Below, one piece after another: positions 44,834 to 53,175 of a DNA stretch of 55,921 nt. The notes under the pieces were generated by a model that saw only the letters and a list, made by a program, of their open reading frames with translations, ran no database searches and was not told the origin of the DNA. Source of the DNA: Lachnospiraceae bacterium. Lineage in GTDB: Bacteria; Bacillota; Clostridia; Lachnospirales; Lachnospiraceae. The position numbers and the translations under genes were made by a program. Position 1 is the stretch's first letter, and the number at the start of each line of letters is the position of its first letter. The stretch spans positions 1-55,921 of the forward strand of contig JAUNON010000015.1 in the NCBI GenBank assembly GCA_030537145.1, given 5' to 3'.

Positions 44834-44985
44834 TTTTCCTATCCTCCTTGTTCTCATTACGATATCTCTTCAGCCTGCCTGCGGCCTGCAGTGTAACCGC
44901 TTGAGGCTCATGTCCTATCTGATACCCCCGGGCCCCTGCAAAGCCCTTTCCTTTTGCTTCGCGTCATTCGCTCACGGGCTTCCCT

Positions 44986-45603
44986 TTATAAGATCTCATG
45001 CTTCAGGCGGACATAGTTTTCGATCAGCTTTACTGCGCCGTCGATTCCCAGGTCGCTGGTATCCACAGACAAATTATAGCTGGAGGCAGCGCCCCATTTC
45101 TTTTCTGTCTGGAAATTATAGAAGCTGGCACGTTTTTTATCCGCCCGAAGGATCATATCCTTCGCCTTCGCCTCCGAAAGCTGCTCATATTCCATGACTC
45201 TCTGAAGCCTGAACTCCAGGCTTGCATGGATAAACACGGAGGTGAGATGCTCACATTCCCGCAGAATATAGTCTGCACCTCTCCCCACGATCACACAGGA
45301 ACCGCTCTCTCCCAATTTTCGGATCGTGTCAAACTGCGCCTGATAAACCTGCTGATTTAGCGATGCTCCCACATAGTTCATGGCCGGATACACATCTGTC
45401 ACGATGGAATACAGCAGACTGCTGGTAGGTTTCTCATCATAATTCTCCAGAACCTTCTCACAGATTCCACTTTCTTCCGCTACAAGCTTTAACAGCTCCT
45501 TGTCGTAGAGTTTAATTCCCAGCTCCTTCGCCAATCTACGTCCTATCTCATGGCCTCCGCTTCCAAATTGTCTGCCAATGGTAATAATCATGTTCTCTGC
45601 CAT
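44986..45603 (-). CDS. Cytidylate kinase-like family protein
   Basis: The 205-residue protein belongs to the cytidylate-kinase-like family (Cytidylate_kin2): P-loop-like ITIGRQFGSGGHEIGRRLAKELGI at the start, DKELLKLVAEESG, VGRGADYILRE, and a lid-like R-x-x-K-K-R-A-S segment. True Cmk has a different length and substrate loop, so the name is by similarity; another nucleotide or small-molecule kinase activity is possible. GAAAGGAGAATTCTT precedes the ATG at 45603. An extended -10 promoter lies about 165 bp upstream. Confidence 0.85.
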   Translation of the reverse strand: MAENMIITIGRQFGSGGHEIGRRLAKELGIKLYDKELLKLVAEESGICEKVLENYDEKPTSSLLYSIVTDVYPAMNYVGASLNQQVYQAQFDTIRKLGESGSCVIVGRGADYILRECEHLTSVFIHASLEFRLQRVMEYEQLSEAKAKDMILRADKKRASFYNFQTEKKWGAASSYNLSVDTSDLGIDGAVKLIENYVRLKHEIL

Positions 45604-45765
45604 AAGAATTCTCCTTTCTGCTACTGCCGTATTGGAATTATTTTAAAAATAATAACTAAACTTTCATGCCTGCTTCCTCATACCTGTTGTCGTCTCGAAA
45701 GCATAGCCGGAATGGCCTGCCGGCAGTCCATCTGTTTTTACTTTGAGACTGAATTTATACAATAA

Positions 45766-45774
45766 ATTATACCA
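45766..45774 (-). promoter_or_regulatory. Extended -10 promoter of the cytidylate kinase-like gene
   Basis: The minus strand reads TGG-TATAAT (45774-45766). The -35 is weak, as is common with an extended -10. Confidence 0.55.
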
Positions 45775-45821
45775 TTCCTTTTTCAATTTTTCCAGAAATT
45801 TTTCCATTTTGCTTCCGAATG

Positions 45822-45830
45822 TGTTATACT
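45822..45830 (+). promoter_or_regulatory. Extended -10 promoter of the DUF2284 gene
   Basis: The plus strand reads TGT-TATACT, with the -10 hexamer at 45825-45830, and a weak -35 (TTCCAT) 17 nt before. Confidence 0.5.
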
Positions 45831-45996
45831 TCTTATAACAGTTCCGCCGCTTTCCGGCCGGCGCACGGCTTCCGTCTCCGGACCGGACAGTTCCTGCCCG
45901 GAAGTAAAGGTGTGCTTCACAGCCTGAATTTTGCGGCGGCCACGGCAACAGCAATTACGAATTCGTATCAAATACAGAAAAAGGATGGATACTATT

Positions 45997-46536
45997 ATGA
46001 ATCACCAGGCACTTATAGACAGCGCACTGGAGCTGGGCTTTTCCGCCGCAGCGGTCATTCCCACCACAGAGATTATTTTCCGGCCGGAATTCCGGGTGTG
46101 CTGTGAGGACAACTCCTGCGGCATGTACGGCGTGAATTACGCCTGCCCGCCTGCCTGCGGCACTACAGAAGAAATGAAGGAACGGGTACTGGCACATAAA
46201 AAAGCCTTTGTGCTTCAGACCATCTGGGAGGTCCCGGATCTGGAGGACAAGGCTCTTTTGAAAAAGGATAAGAAACTGCACAATACCATGATTCGGGAGC
46301 TGGTCAAATCTCTTCCCGAGGAATGTAAGGGCGGATTTATGATCGCCGCCAGCGGCTGCAGCATCTGTCCGGAATGCTCCATTGTAAAAAACGAACCCTG
46401 CCGTTTTCCGGATCTGAAAACATCCTGCGTCTCCGCCTACTGCATCTACGTACAGGAGCTGGCTGAAAGGCTTGGATGGGATTATGATCTCGGTCAGGGT
46501 CTGGTAGCTTATTTCGGCATGTACATCTTTGATTAA
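45997..46536 (+). CDS. DUF2284 Cys-rich metal-binding protein
   Basis: The 179-residue protein is of the DUF2284 type: CCEDNSCGMYGVNYACPPACG near residue 35 and SGCSICPECSIVKNEPCRFPD near residue 110, with further Cys in SCVSAYCIYV. The spacing suggests an iron-sulfur or other metal site, and relatives sit near corrinoid and methyl-transfer genes in some anaerobes. The adjacent cobT (convergent) hints at a corrinoid link but proves nothing. The ATG at 45997 is preferred over one at 45985, because AAGGATGG gives proper spacing only for the former. Confidence 0.85.
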   Translation: MNHQALIDSALELGFSAAAVIPTTEIIFRPEFRVCCEDNSCGMYGVNYACPPACGTTEEMKERVLAHKKAFVLQTIWEVPDLEDKALLKKDKKLHNTMIRELVKSLPEECKGGFMIAASGCSICPECSIVKNEPCRFPDLKTSCVSAYCIYVQELAERLGWDYDLGQGLVAYFGMYIFD

Positions 46537-46573
46537 CCGTATGTAAAACCACACTGGATGATCGCAGGAAAAT

Positions 46574-47632
46574 CTATACCTGATGCTGATAGGCTTCTAC
46601 ATTTCCGTCGGCAAATACCGGCAGTCCATAATAGACATTCAATGCCTGATCCAGAAGCGGAAGCACCGCCGCCGCTCCGGTTCCTTCCCCCAAGTGCATT
46701 CCTGCATAAAGCACCGGCTCCAGCCCCAGGGCCTTCATCACCTGCTGCCCGGCCGGTTCCGCACTGCAGTGCGTCGCATACATATATTCCTTTGCCGTGG
46801 GACACAGCATGGCCGCAAAAAGAGCGGATACACTGGAAATCAGCCCGTCAATGAATACCGGAAGCTGATAGTAGGCAGCTCCCAAAAAGCAGCCCGTCAT
46901 CCCGGCGATATCCAGACCGCCCACCTTGCTTATGATATCCAGCGGATCCTTTGCGTCCGGGTGGTTTACCTCCAGCGCACGGCGGATGGCGGATACCTTC
47001 TTTCTCAGTCCCTCGCTGGACAGCCCGGCTCCCCGGCCTGTCACCGCTTCCGGATCTTCTCCAAATAAGGCGCAGATGCAGGCAGAGCTGGTGGTGGTAT
47101 TGCCAATTCCCATTTCTCCTGTAATCAGCAGATCATAGCCCTCTTCCTTTAATTTTCCCACGGTTCGGATGCCCTCCATCACAGCCTGCAGGCACTCCTC
47201 CCGGCTCATGGCCGGCTCCACCGCAATATTTCCGGTTCCGTGGCGGACCGCCAGGTTCCATACCGCCGGATGCTTTGCATCCACATTCATACCGATGTTT
47301 ACCGGTATCACATCCGCATTCAGAATACGGCACATAACACAGACACTGCTGATCTTCTCGCCCATATTCTCCAGCACCTGCGCCGTTACCTCGCTTCCGG
47401 TCTGGCTGACACCCTCCGCAACGACTCCATTATCGGCGCCCATAATCACCACTGCCCGCTTTTCGCATTTGGGAAAAGCATTTCTTCGGATACCGGAAAG
47501 CTGCACTACCATTTCCTCCAGCCTTCCAAAGCCCCGCAGCGGCTTGCAAAGAGAATCCCAGTGCCCCCAGGCCTCCTCCATCTTTCTCCTGTCCACAGGC
47601 TGTATCTCTGCCAGTATCTGTTCCAACTCCAT
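46574..47632 (-). CDS. cobT: Nicotinate-nucleotide--dimethylbenzimidazole phosphoribosyltransferase
   Basis: CobT activates the lower ligand base for cobalamin assembly. The 352-residue protein shows VIMGADNGVVAEGVSQTG, GEMGIGNTTTSSA, the TGRGAG motif and MHLGEGTGAAAVLPLL, in which the catalytic Glu lies. No other cob gene or cobalamin riboswitch is in the window, so it may serve salvage or lie apart from the main cluster. The ATG at 47632 has GAGGAGTCAGAAGGTT before it. It follows the DnaJ-like gene by 82 bp on the same strand. Confidence 0.96.
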   Translation of the reverse strand: MELEQILAEIQPVDRRKMEEAWGHWDSLCKPLRGFGRLEEMVVQLSGIRRNAFPKCEKRAVVIMGADNGVVAEGVSQTGSEVTAQVLENMGEKISSVCVMCRILNADVIPVNIGMNVDAKHPAVWNLAVRHGTGNIAVEPAMSREECLQAVMEGIRTVGKLKEEGYDLLITGEMGIGNTTTSSACICALFGEDPEAVTGRGAGLSSEGLRKKVSAIRRALEVNHPDAKDPLDIISKVGGLDIAGMTGCFLGAAYYQLPVFIDGLISSVSALFAAMLCPTAKEYMYATHCSAEPAGQQVMKALGLEPVLYAGMHLGEGTGAAAVLPLLDQALNVYYGLPVFADGNVEAYQHQV

Positions 47633-47714
47633 AACCTTCTGACTCCTCTTCTCCTCTTTTGCCGCAATATCCTGCGCTGTACGCACAAAATAGACCTGCT
47701 GATTCCATCATCCG

Positions 47715-48395
47715 TCAGCAAACACACATCCGTCCCGGACAGCAGCAGCCGCAAATTGCGTTTGCCAGGCACAGCTTCATACAAATATCGCCCTCGCCGC
47801 CCAGAGGACTTCCGTACACATCTCCCATCCCCCGGTACCACTGGCCCCCGTTCTCAAGCCGGGATACCAACTGCTGATACTGTACATTTCCCGGCTCCAT
47901 CTGGGAAGCCGTGGCAGCATGCTGTTTTGCGGTTACATTATTTCCCTGCCCGGCATTCGCCAGGGCGCTGTAATAATACCACCGGGCCGTACGGTCCTTC
48001 AGCTCGGAGAGCACATGCAGCGCCTCTGCGTAATGTCCGCTGTTAATATAATTCGCAGCAGCCTGCAGCCGGACATCCTCCTCCGAATACTGCGCACCGC
48101 CGCCTCTCTGCCCGAAGCCCCCATAGCCGCCGAAACCGCCGAAGCCGCCAAAATCTCCGTAAAAGCCGCCGCCCGAACCGGAAGAACCGCTGCCGGAATA
48201 TCCCTGCTCCTTCTCTTTCATAATCTGTTGATAAGCCTGCTGGATTTCCTTGAACTTCTCTTCCGCCTGATCCTTATTCGGATTATTTACATTTGCGTCC
48301 GGGTGATATTTTCTGCTCAGCTTCCTGTAAGCCTTCTTGATCTCTTCATCCGAAGCATTCTCCGGAACCCCTAAAACATCGTATGGATTTCTCAT
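47715..48395 (-). CDS. J-domain protein with TPR-like region and Cys-rich tail
   Basis: The 226-residue protein has an N-terminal J domain (1-68) with the HPD motif in YHPDANVN, a Gly/Phe-rich linker ([11 protein letters not shown]), a TPR-like helical part (about 105-175, [18 protein letters not shown]) and a striking tail with eight Cys in the last 24 residues ([18 protein letters not shown]). It lacks the DnaJ zinc-finger and C-terminal substrate domains. The J domain should stimulate an Hsp70; the Cys tail could bind metal or cluster. TTGAGGAATAATAT precedes the ATG at 48395. It starts 10 bp after the DUF5685 gene. Confidence 0.88.
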   Translation of the reverse strand: MRNPYDVLGVPENASDEEIKKAYRKLSRKYHPDANVNNPNKDQAEEKFKEIQQAYQQIMKEKEQGYSGSGSSGSGGGFYGDFGGFGGFGGYGGFGQRGGGAQYSEEDVRLQAAANYINSGHYAEALHVLSELKDRTARWYYYSALANAGQGNNVTAKQHAATASQMEPGNVQYQQLVSRLENGGQWYRGMGDVYGSPLGGEGDICMKLCLANAICGCCCPGRMCVC

Positions 48396-48405
48396 ATATT
48401 ATTCC

Positions 48406-49284
48406 TCAATCCTGTTTGGCCGTTTGTCCTTTATCAGCCGCTGTCTTACCTTCTTTTTTATTCCGCTTTTCCTGTATCAAAGCATATCTGCACCACACAC
48501 CGGAATACAGGATGTTCCGCAGGATATCCGCATTTTTCAAAATAGGCAGCTTTTCAAATTCCCTGGAACAGCAGCTCATCATATCCACCAGAATCCCTTC
48601 CGCTTCCCCGGCAAAGGTCTCCGGCCGCTTTTCGGAAAGGTTCCGGAAAATATTGTAATTTTTCTTTTTCTGATCCTTTTCCAGATCCTCAAAAGCATCC
48701 ATCAGATAAACAAATTTTCCCAGATAAAATCCCAAGGCACGAAGCTGCTCCTGCCACATATCTTCCTGCCGTACAAACATCTCTCCCAAAAATCTGCCGG
48801 TAAGTCCCGCTACATAATCCAGATCCCTGGACTGCCGGCGCTCTGCCTCTGAGAGCTGCCGGACACACTGCTCCAGCATCCCCGCCTGTCTGGGATATTT
48901 CATCCGCACCCGGCGGTAATCCTGGCGCATGGCCACGGCCAGAGCGCCCTTGGCTTTGTTTTTTTCATCCCGCCAGTCGTCCACCGCTTTCTGGTAGGCC
49001 AAAAGGACAGTCATATCGGAGGCATACTCTGTATATTCATTATGCACCATCCCATGCTTCTGCAGCGGATGGGGAATGCAGCGCCCCGCCGACCTCATCT
49101 CCTTCGGCTCATAAAGACCGGTCAGCAAAATTACAAGAAACGTCATGTCATAGTTTAACAGGAACTGCCCGATTCGTCCATACCGTTTGTGAAGATCACT
49201 GCAAAGCCCGCAGTAATAGCTGCGGTAGGTATCATAATCCTTTATCTTAAGCTCCTGCCTGTTTATACTCACATATCCAAACAT
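48406..49284 (-). CDS. DUF5685 family protein
   Basis: The 292-residue protein starts MFGYVSINRQELKIKDYDTYRSYYCGLC-like (positions 1-28), which I recognise as the DUF5685 opening, with the Cys pair YCGLC. It is otherwise helical, with Cys/His scattered (RCIPHPLQKHGMVHNEY, MMSCCSREF) and the acidic DAFEDLEKDQKKKNYN segment. Helical bundles with Asp-rich motifs recall prenyl-transferase folds, but I would not assign that. It sits 17 bp after the zinc-ribbon gene and 10 bp before the J-protein gene, so they should be co-expressed. Function unknown. Confidence 0.75.
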   Translation of the reverse strand: MFGYVSINRQELKIKDYDTYRSYYCGLCSDLHKRYGRIGQFLLNYDMTFLVILLTGLYEPKEMRSAGRCIPHPLQKHGMVHNEYTEYASDMTVLLAYQKAVDDWRDEKNKAKGALAVAMRQDYRRVRMKYPRQAGMLEQCVRQLSEAERRQSRDLDYVAGLTGRFLGEMFVRQEDMWQEQLRALGFYLGKFVYLMDAFEDLEKDQKKKNYNIFRNLSEKRPETFAGEAEGILVDMMSCCSREFEKLPILKNADILRNILYSGVWCRYALIQEKRNKKEGKTAADKGQTAKQD

Positions 49285-49301
49285 AATCCCGATACTTCCC
49301 G

Positions 49302-49697
49302 TCAGCTCTTTTTCGTAAACTCTGTTTTACATTTCGGGCAGGTAATGCAAATCTTTCCCTTCCCTCTGGGAACACGGATCTTCTGCTTGCAGCTCGGACA
49401 GCGGTAGATATGATTTACTCTCCGGTCCTGTGCCGTACGCTTCTGCTTTTGAAAGCTTCCCAGCACCTTGTTTTTCCATTCCAGGTACTTCACATTCTCC
49501 GCGTATCTTTTCTGAATGTTTTTCGAAAACATACGCACATACACGTAAATCAGAAGTGCAAATACCACCAGGTTCAGCAGACCGATCCGCAAAAACAGAT
49601 TCAGCACCATCACTGCCACTGCCGATCCCAGCAGAAACTTGGAATAATCATCGGTTCCATACCGGCCCTGCATAAATCTCACAAACTTTTCCTTCAT
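49302..49697 (-). CDS. Membrane protein with C-terminal zinc ribbon
   Basis: The 131-residue protein has a hydrophobic hairpin (about residues 21-58, two helices) and a C-terminal zinc ribbon with CPSCKQKIRVP and CPKCKTEF, two CxxC knuckles. An extra Cys lies in between (ICITC). The role is unknown; zinc ribbons bind nucleic acid or protein. It is the first gene of the zinc-ribbon/DUF5685/J-protein group, with a good promoter. AAAGGTGG precedes the ATG at 49697. Confidence 0.75.
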   Translation of the reverse strand: MKEKFVRFMQGRYGTDDYSKFLLGSAVAVMVLNLFLRIGLLNLVVFALLIYVYVRMFSKNIQKRYAENVKYLEWKNKVLGSFQKQKRTAQDRRVNHIYRCPSCKQKIRVPRGKGKICITCPKCKTEFTKKS

Positions 49698-49774
49698 AAT
49701 CTAAAATCCACCTTTCATGCCGTCCTAATCCGCTGTTCTTTCACAGACGTTCCACATCATTCCGCATGAAAATC

Positions 49775-49803
49775 ATGGTAAACCTATTTTTTTTCTGTGT
49801 CAA
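49775..49803 (-). promoter_or_regulatory. Promoter of the zinc-ribbon/DUF5685/J-protein group
   Basis: The minus strand has a consensus -35 TTGACA (49803-49798), 17 nt, then TACCAT (49780-49775). The leader is about 70 nt. Confidence 0.75.
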
Positions 49804-49911
49804 CAAGGTTAGCACAGAGTTCACACAAATTTTAGACATTTTAGCCGCTGTTCACGCATCCGCTGTCGCCCGCTGCAAGGTATGCAGCCGGCACAGAAAC
49901 GGCAGCACACC

Positions 49912-52242
49912 TTAGGTTCTGTTTTGAATCGGAAACAGCAGCGTCACCCGGAAATCAGCGCCGTCCAGATCTACCTGGAAGCTGCCTTCCATAAGCTCTG
50001 TCAGGCTGCGGGCAATGGACAGCCCAAGCCCGCTGCCTTCCGTATTACGGCTCAGATCGCCCCGGACGAAACGCTCCTGCAGCTCCTCCGCGCTCAGCTC
50101 CAGCTTCTGCCGGGAGGTATTGCGAAACACGATCTTTGCACTCTCCTCTTTCCTTCCAAGCGTCAGAAAGACCTTTGTCCCCGGCATCGCATACTTTACA
50201 ATATTCCCCAGCAGGTTCTCAAAAATACGCCAAAGCTGCCTGCCGTCCGCCAAAATCAGGATGGGCTCCCGCTCCAGCGACAGTACCATCTCCAGACGGT
50301 TTTCCTCCAGACGTTCATCAAATTCTCCGTATGCCTGCTGCAGCATCTGCTGCAGATTCAGCTTCATAAGCTGCAGCTCCACATTGCCGGAATTGATCTT
50401 GCTGGCTTCGATCAGATCCTCGGTAAGCTGTTTCAGGCGCTGGGACTTCTGCTCCAGAATCCGGATGTACTCTTCCGCCCGCTCATTCTGCAGCTCTTCC
50501 CGCTTCAGCAAATCCACATAATTAATGATAGAAGTCAGCGGGGTTTTAATATCATGGGAAACATTCGTAATCAATTCCGATTTCAGCCGCTCATTTTTGA
50601 CAATAGAATCTACCGCCTCCTGCAGACCGTCTCCCATTTCATTGACCGCCTCCGCCATCTCCAGACTTTCACCGGTCATAGCAGTGGTATTGATCTTATA
50701 ATCCAGCCGTCCCTGAGATATCTGATACAAGCCTTCCCGCACGGTTTGCTTTCCTACCATATCCCGCATCAGGTACAAAAGCACCGCCATATCCAGCACC
50801 AGCGCCATAATTACGCCGAAAAGGCTGAAAAACCGGAGGAAAAAAATGTTCAGCGCAAAAAAAACGATGTAGGCAATGATCAGCCCCTTAGACCTGCGCT
50901 TTGCCGCATACACCTGGCGGCAGCCCAGGATCACGGCATAACACACACTGTTGCTCCACAAATTCTTTCCTTTTATCCTGCGCACCAGGCTCAAAAGACT
51001 GAACAGACAAAGCCAGTATTCCACCGCCACAACGGCCATATTAAGCCCGATGTACAAATACTGAGCGCCCCCCATATGCCTCTGCAGCTCCATTGCGAAG
51101 ATAAGCCAGATCAATACGGCAACCAGGCACAGCCCCGCAGCGATTTCCGTAGGCACCCGGTCAAATCCCTGAAAGCATACCGGCGCCTCCTTCTCCCGGC
51201 GCCCCGCCGTCACAATCGAAAGCACCAGCAGCACGATCAGAAGCGCCAGGACGGCACCGCCAACGATAAGGCTGGCCAGCATCATAGGCTCCCTCTTCTC
51301 AAACGCCCGGTAATCCTCCTGCAGCTCATCCCCAATGGAATACGTCAGATCCACTGCCAGAACCACCTTTTCCCCTGCTCCCAGGAAACGGCTGGCCATA
51401 AACCACTGAGCCGCCGCATCGTTCATCACATATTCCGTATTTGCCACCATGATATTGTATTTCCGTTCGCCCAGATATAAGAAATCCAGTTCTTCATCAT
51501 TCTGGATCATCCGCCGGGCTGCGCCGAAGCTTTTTACCCCCAGATTGGTATACCGCTCCTTGGTGACGGTATTCTCCACATAATAGCGCACATTGCTGGG
51601 CGCCTCGCTTTTTTTCTCCCCCTCCCTGCTGTCCTGCGTTTCCAGGTATTCCTGATACCGCCTGGCAACATCCTGACTGGTCTCACACAGATTCTGGTAA
51701 TATTCCAGCAAAGCCGAGGCCGGATTCTTACTCATCTGAGCATAATCCGCCAGACTGCTGCCGGAAATCGGCAGAATCGTCTCCAGACTCTGGGTTTCTT
51801 CTATCAGCGACTCCCCCATTCCATCCTCCGGGATTCCGCTGCCGATCAGCTTCTGGATCCGGCTTCGCATCTTCTCCTCCCCATTTTCATGAAAGTCCAG
51901 CAGATCCCGAATATAGTAAGTGGTATTCAGATTCAGGGCCAATTCATCCCTGGTGCCGGACGCATACTGCCGGATATCCACCTGCTGCATCTCATCAAAC
52001 TGGCCGTTGAGCTCAAACAGCTCCAGATTCTGCTGATAAGAAATCTTTGCCCGGACGGTATCCTCTACGTGTTTGAGAAATAACTCCGTTTCCTCAAAGC
52101 TTTTCCCCATTTCGCTGACCCGGAAATTTCCTTCCATCCAATAGGAAAGATTCAGATAACACAGAACCAAAACGGCCGCACAGATACCCTGAAGCACTAC
52201 ACTCACTGTTTTAAAACCCGTCTTATACCAAATGTGCTTCAT
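49912..52242 (-). CDS. Membrane sensor histidine kinase
   Basis: The 776-residue kinase has an N-terminal helix (about 13-33), a large outside domain (35-315), then five helices (about 320-346, 366-384, 395-420, 453-470, 471-492). The HisKA domain holds the phospho-acceptor His563 in NVSHDIKTPLTSI, and the ATPase domain has the N-box NLLGNIVKY and GSGLGLSIA. The usual DxGxG box is replaced by VFRNTS, as in other VanS-like kinases. CAGGAGGCGGCC precedes the ATG at 52242, 13 bp after the regulator gene. The extracellular ligand is unknown. Confidence 0.93.
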   Translation of the reverse strand: MKHIWYKTGFKTVSVVLQGICAAVLVLCYLNLSYWMEGNFRVSEMGKSFEETELFLKHVEDTVRAKISYQQNLELFELNGQFDEMQQVDIRQYASGTRDELALNLNTTYYIRDLLDFHENGEEKMRSRIQKLIGSGIPEDGMGESLIEETQSLETILPISGSSLADYAQMSKNPASALLEYYQNLCETSQDVARRYQEYLETQDSREGEKKSEAPSNVRYYVENTVTKERYTNLGVKSFGAARRMIQNDEELDFLYLGERKYNIMVANTEYVMNDAAAQWFMASRFLGAGEKVVLAVDLTYSIGDELQEDYRAFEKREPMMLASLIVGGAVLALLIVLLVLSIVTAGRREKEAPVCFQGFDRVPTEIAAGLCLVAVLIWLIFAMELQRHMGGAQYLYIGLNMAVVAVEYWLCLFSLLSLVRRIKGKNLWSNSVCYAVILGCRQVYAAKRRSKGLIIAYIVFFALNIFFLRFFSLFGVIMALVLDMAVLLYLMRDMVGKQTVREGLYQISQGRLDYKINTTAMTGESLEMAEAVNEMGDGLQEAVDSIVKNERLKSELITNVSHDIKTPLTSIINYVDLLKREELQNERAEEYIRILEQKSQRLKQLTEDLIEASKINSGNVELQLMKLNLQQMLQQAYGEFDERLEENRLEMVLSLEREPILILADGRQLWRIFENLLGNIVKYAMPGTKVFLTLGRKEESAKIVFRNTSRQKLELSAEELQERFVRGDLSRNTEGSGLGLSIARSLTELMEGSFQVDLDGADFRVTLLFPIQNRT

Positions 52243-52255
52243 GGCCGCCTCCTGT

Positions 52256-52954
52256 TTAGTCTATGTTTTCTATTTTATAACCGATTCCCCACATTACCTT
52301 CAGATACTTGGGGTTTTTCGGGTCAATCTCTATCTTCTCCCGGATATGGCGGATATGCACCGTTACCGTATTATCGGCACAGAATGCTTCTTCCTTCCAG
52401 ATCCGCTCGTAAATCTCATCAATCGAAAATACCTTCCCTTTATTTGCAATCAGCAGCAGAAGAATATTGTACTCAATGCGGGTCAGCTTTACCGGCTCCC
52501 CATCCACCGTAACCTCTTTCTTTTCATCGTCCACCGTCAGCCCGCCGGTACGGTAAACATGCTCATCTCTGGCCTCATGCATGGTTCCCAGCGTCGTATA
52601 ACGCCTGAGCTGCGACTTTACCCGCGCCACCAGCTCCAGGGGATTAAAGGGCTTCGCCACATAATCATCCGCCCCGATATTCAGTCCCAGGATCTTATCG
52701 CTGTCCTGCGATTTTGCCGAAAGGACGATAATCGGAATGCTGCTGTCCTCCCGGATCTTCATCATGGCATGAATTCCATCCATGCCGGGCATCATCAGAT
52801 CCAGGATCAGAAGATGGATTGTCTCCTGCTTCAGAACCTCCAGCGCCTGATTTCCGTCATAAGCCTTATATACCTGGTAACCCTCCTGCATCAAATAGAT
52901 TTCCACCGCATCCACAATTTCTTTTTCATCGTCGCAAACCAAAATATTATACAT
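52256..52954 (-). CDS. OmpR-family response regulator
   Basis: The 232-residue regulator has a receiver domain with the acidic pair (CDDEKEI), phospho-acceptor Asp52 in LILDLMMPGMDG and the Lys in YVAKPFNPLELVARVK, then a winged-helix output domain (LTRIEYNILLLLIANKGKVFSIDEIYERIWKEE; VTVHIRHIREKIE). The ATG at 52954 follows AAGGGGGAGGATCT, which removes a 49-codon false extension. It is transcribed before the kinase gene. The operator and target genes cannot be told from this window; the nearby NlpC/P60 and pyk genes are upstream on the same strand. Confidence 0.95.
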   Translation of the reverse strand: MYNILVCDDEKEIVDAVEIYLMQEGYQVYKAYDGNQALEVLKQETIHLLILDLMMPGMDGIHAMMKIREDSSIPIIVLSAKSQDSDKILGLNIGADDYVAKPFNPLELVARVKSQLRRYTTLGTMHEARDEHVYRTGGLTVDDEKKEVTVDGEPVKLTRIEYNILLLLIANKGKVFSIDEIYERIWKEEAFCADNTVTVHIRHIREKIEIDPKNPKYLKVMWGIGYKIENID

Positions 52955-53175
52955 AGATCCTCCCCCTTTTTTCCGCACATCCCCGGACTGCAGCGTTTTC
53001 CCGTATTTCCTCTGCACAAAACAGGGCTGCGCTTTCCTTACTCTCCTGTCAAAAACGAAGCCTCCCATACAGCAAAACCGCCTCTGCCGGACTGCGCACA
53101 TGTCTTTCTTCAGTCTAGCAGGGGCAGTTTAAGAACACCTCTAAAAATTCATTAATTTTTCCTTAAGCTTGCTTT

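Larger units (their letters stand above)
45604..45996. other. Divergent control region between the kinase-like and DUF2284 genes
   Basis: The 393 bp hold back-to-back promoters near the middle (45766-45830) and two leaders of about 160 nt each. The left leader contains a CGGAATGGCCTGCCGGCA-like GC stem near 45710-45725; the right leader has GC-rich inverted words (TTCCGCCGCTTTCCGGCCGG near 45842-45861). I see no recognisable riboswitch and no coding sequence. Confidence 0.5.

Noticed and set aside
49882..51480. A 532-codon plus-strand frame opposite the histidine kinase
   Set aside because: Gln/His-rich antisense shadow without domain or ribosome binding site.
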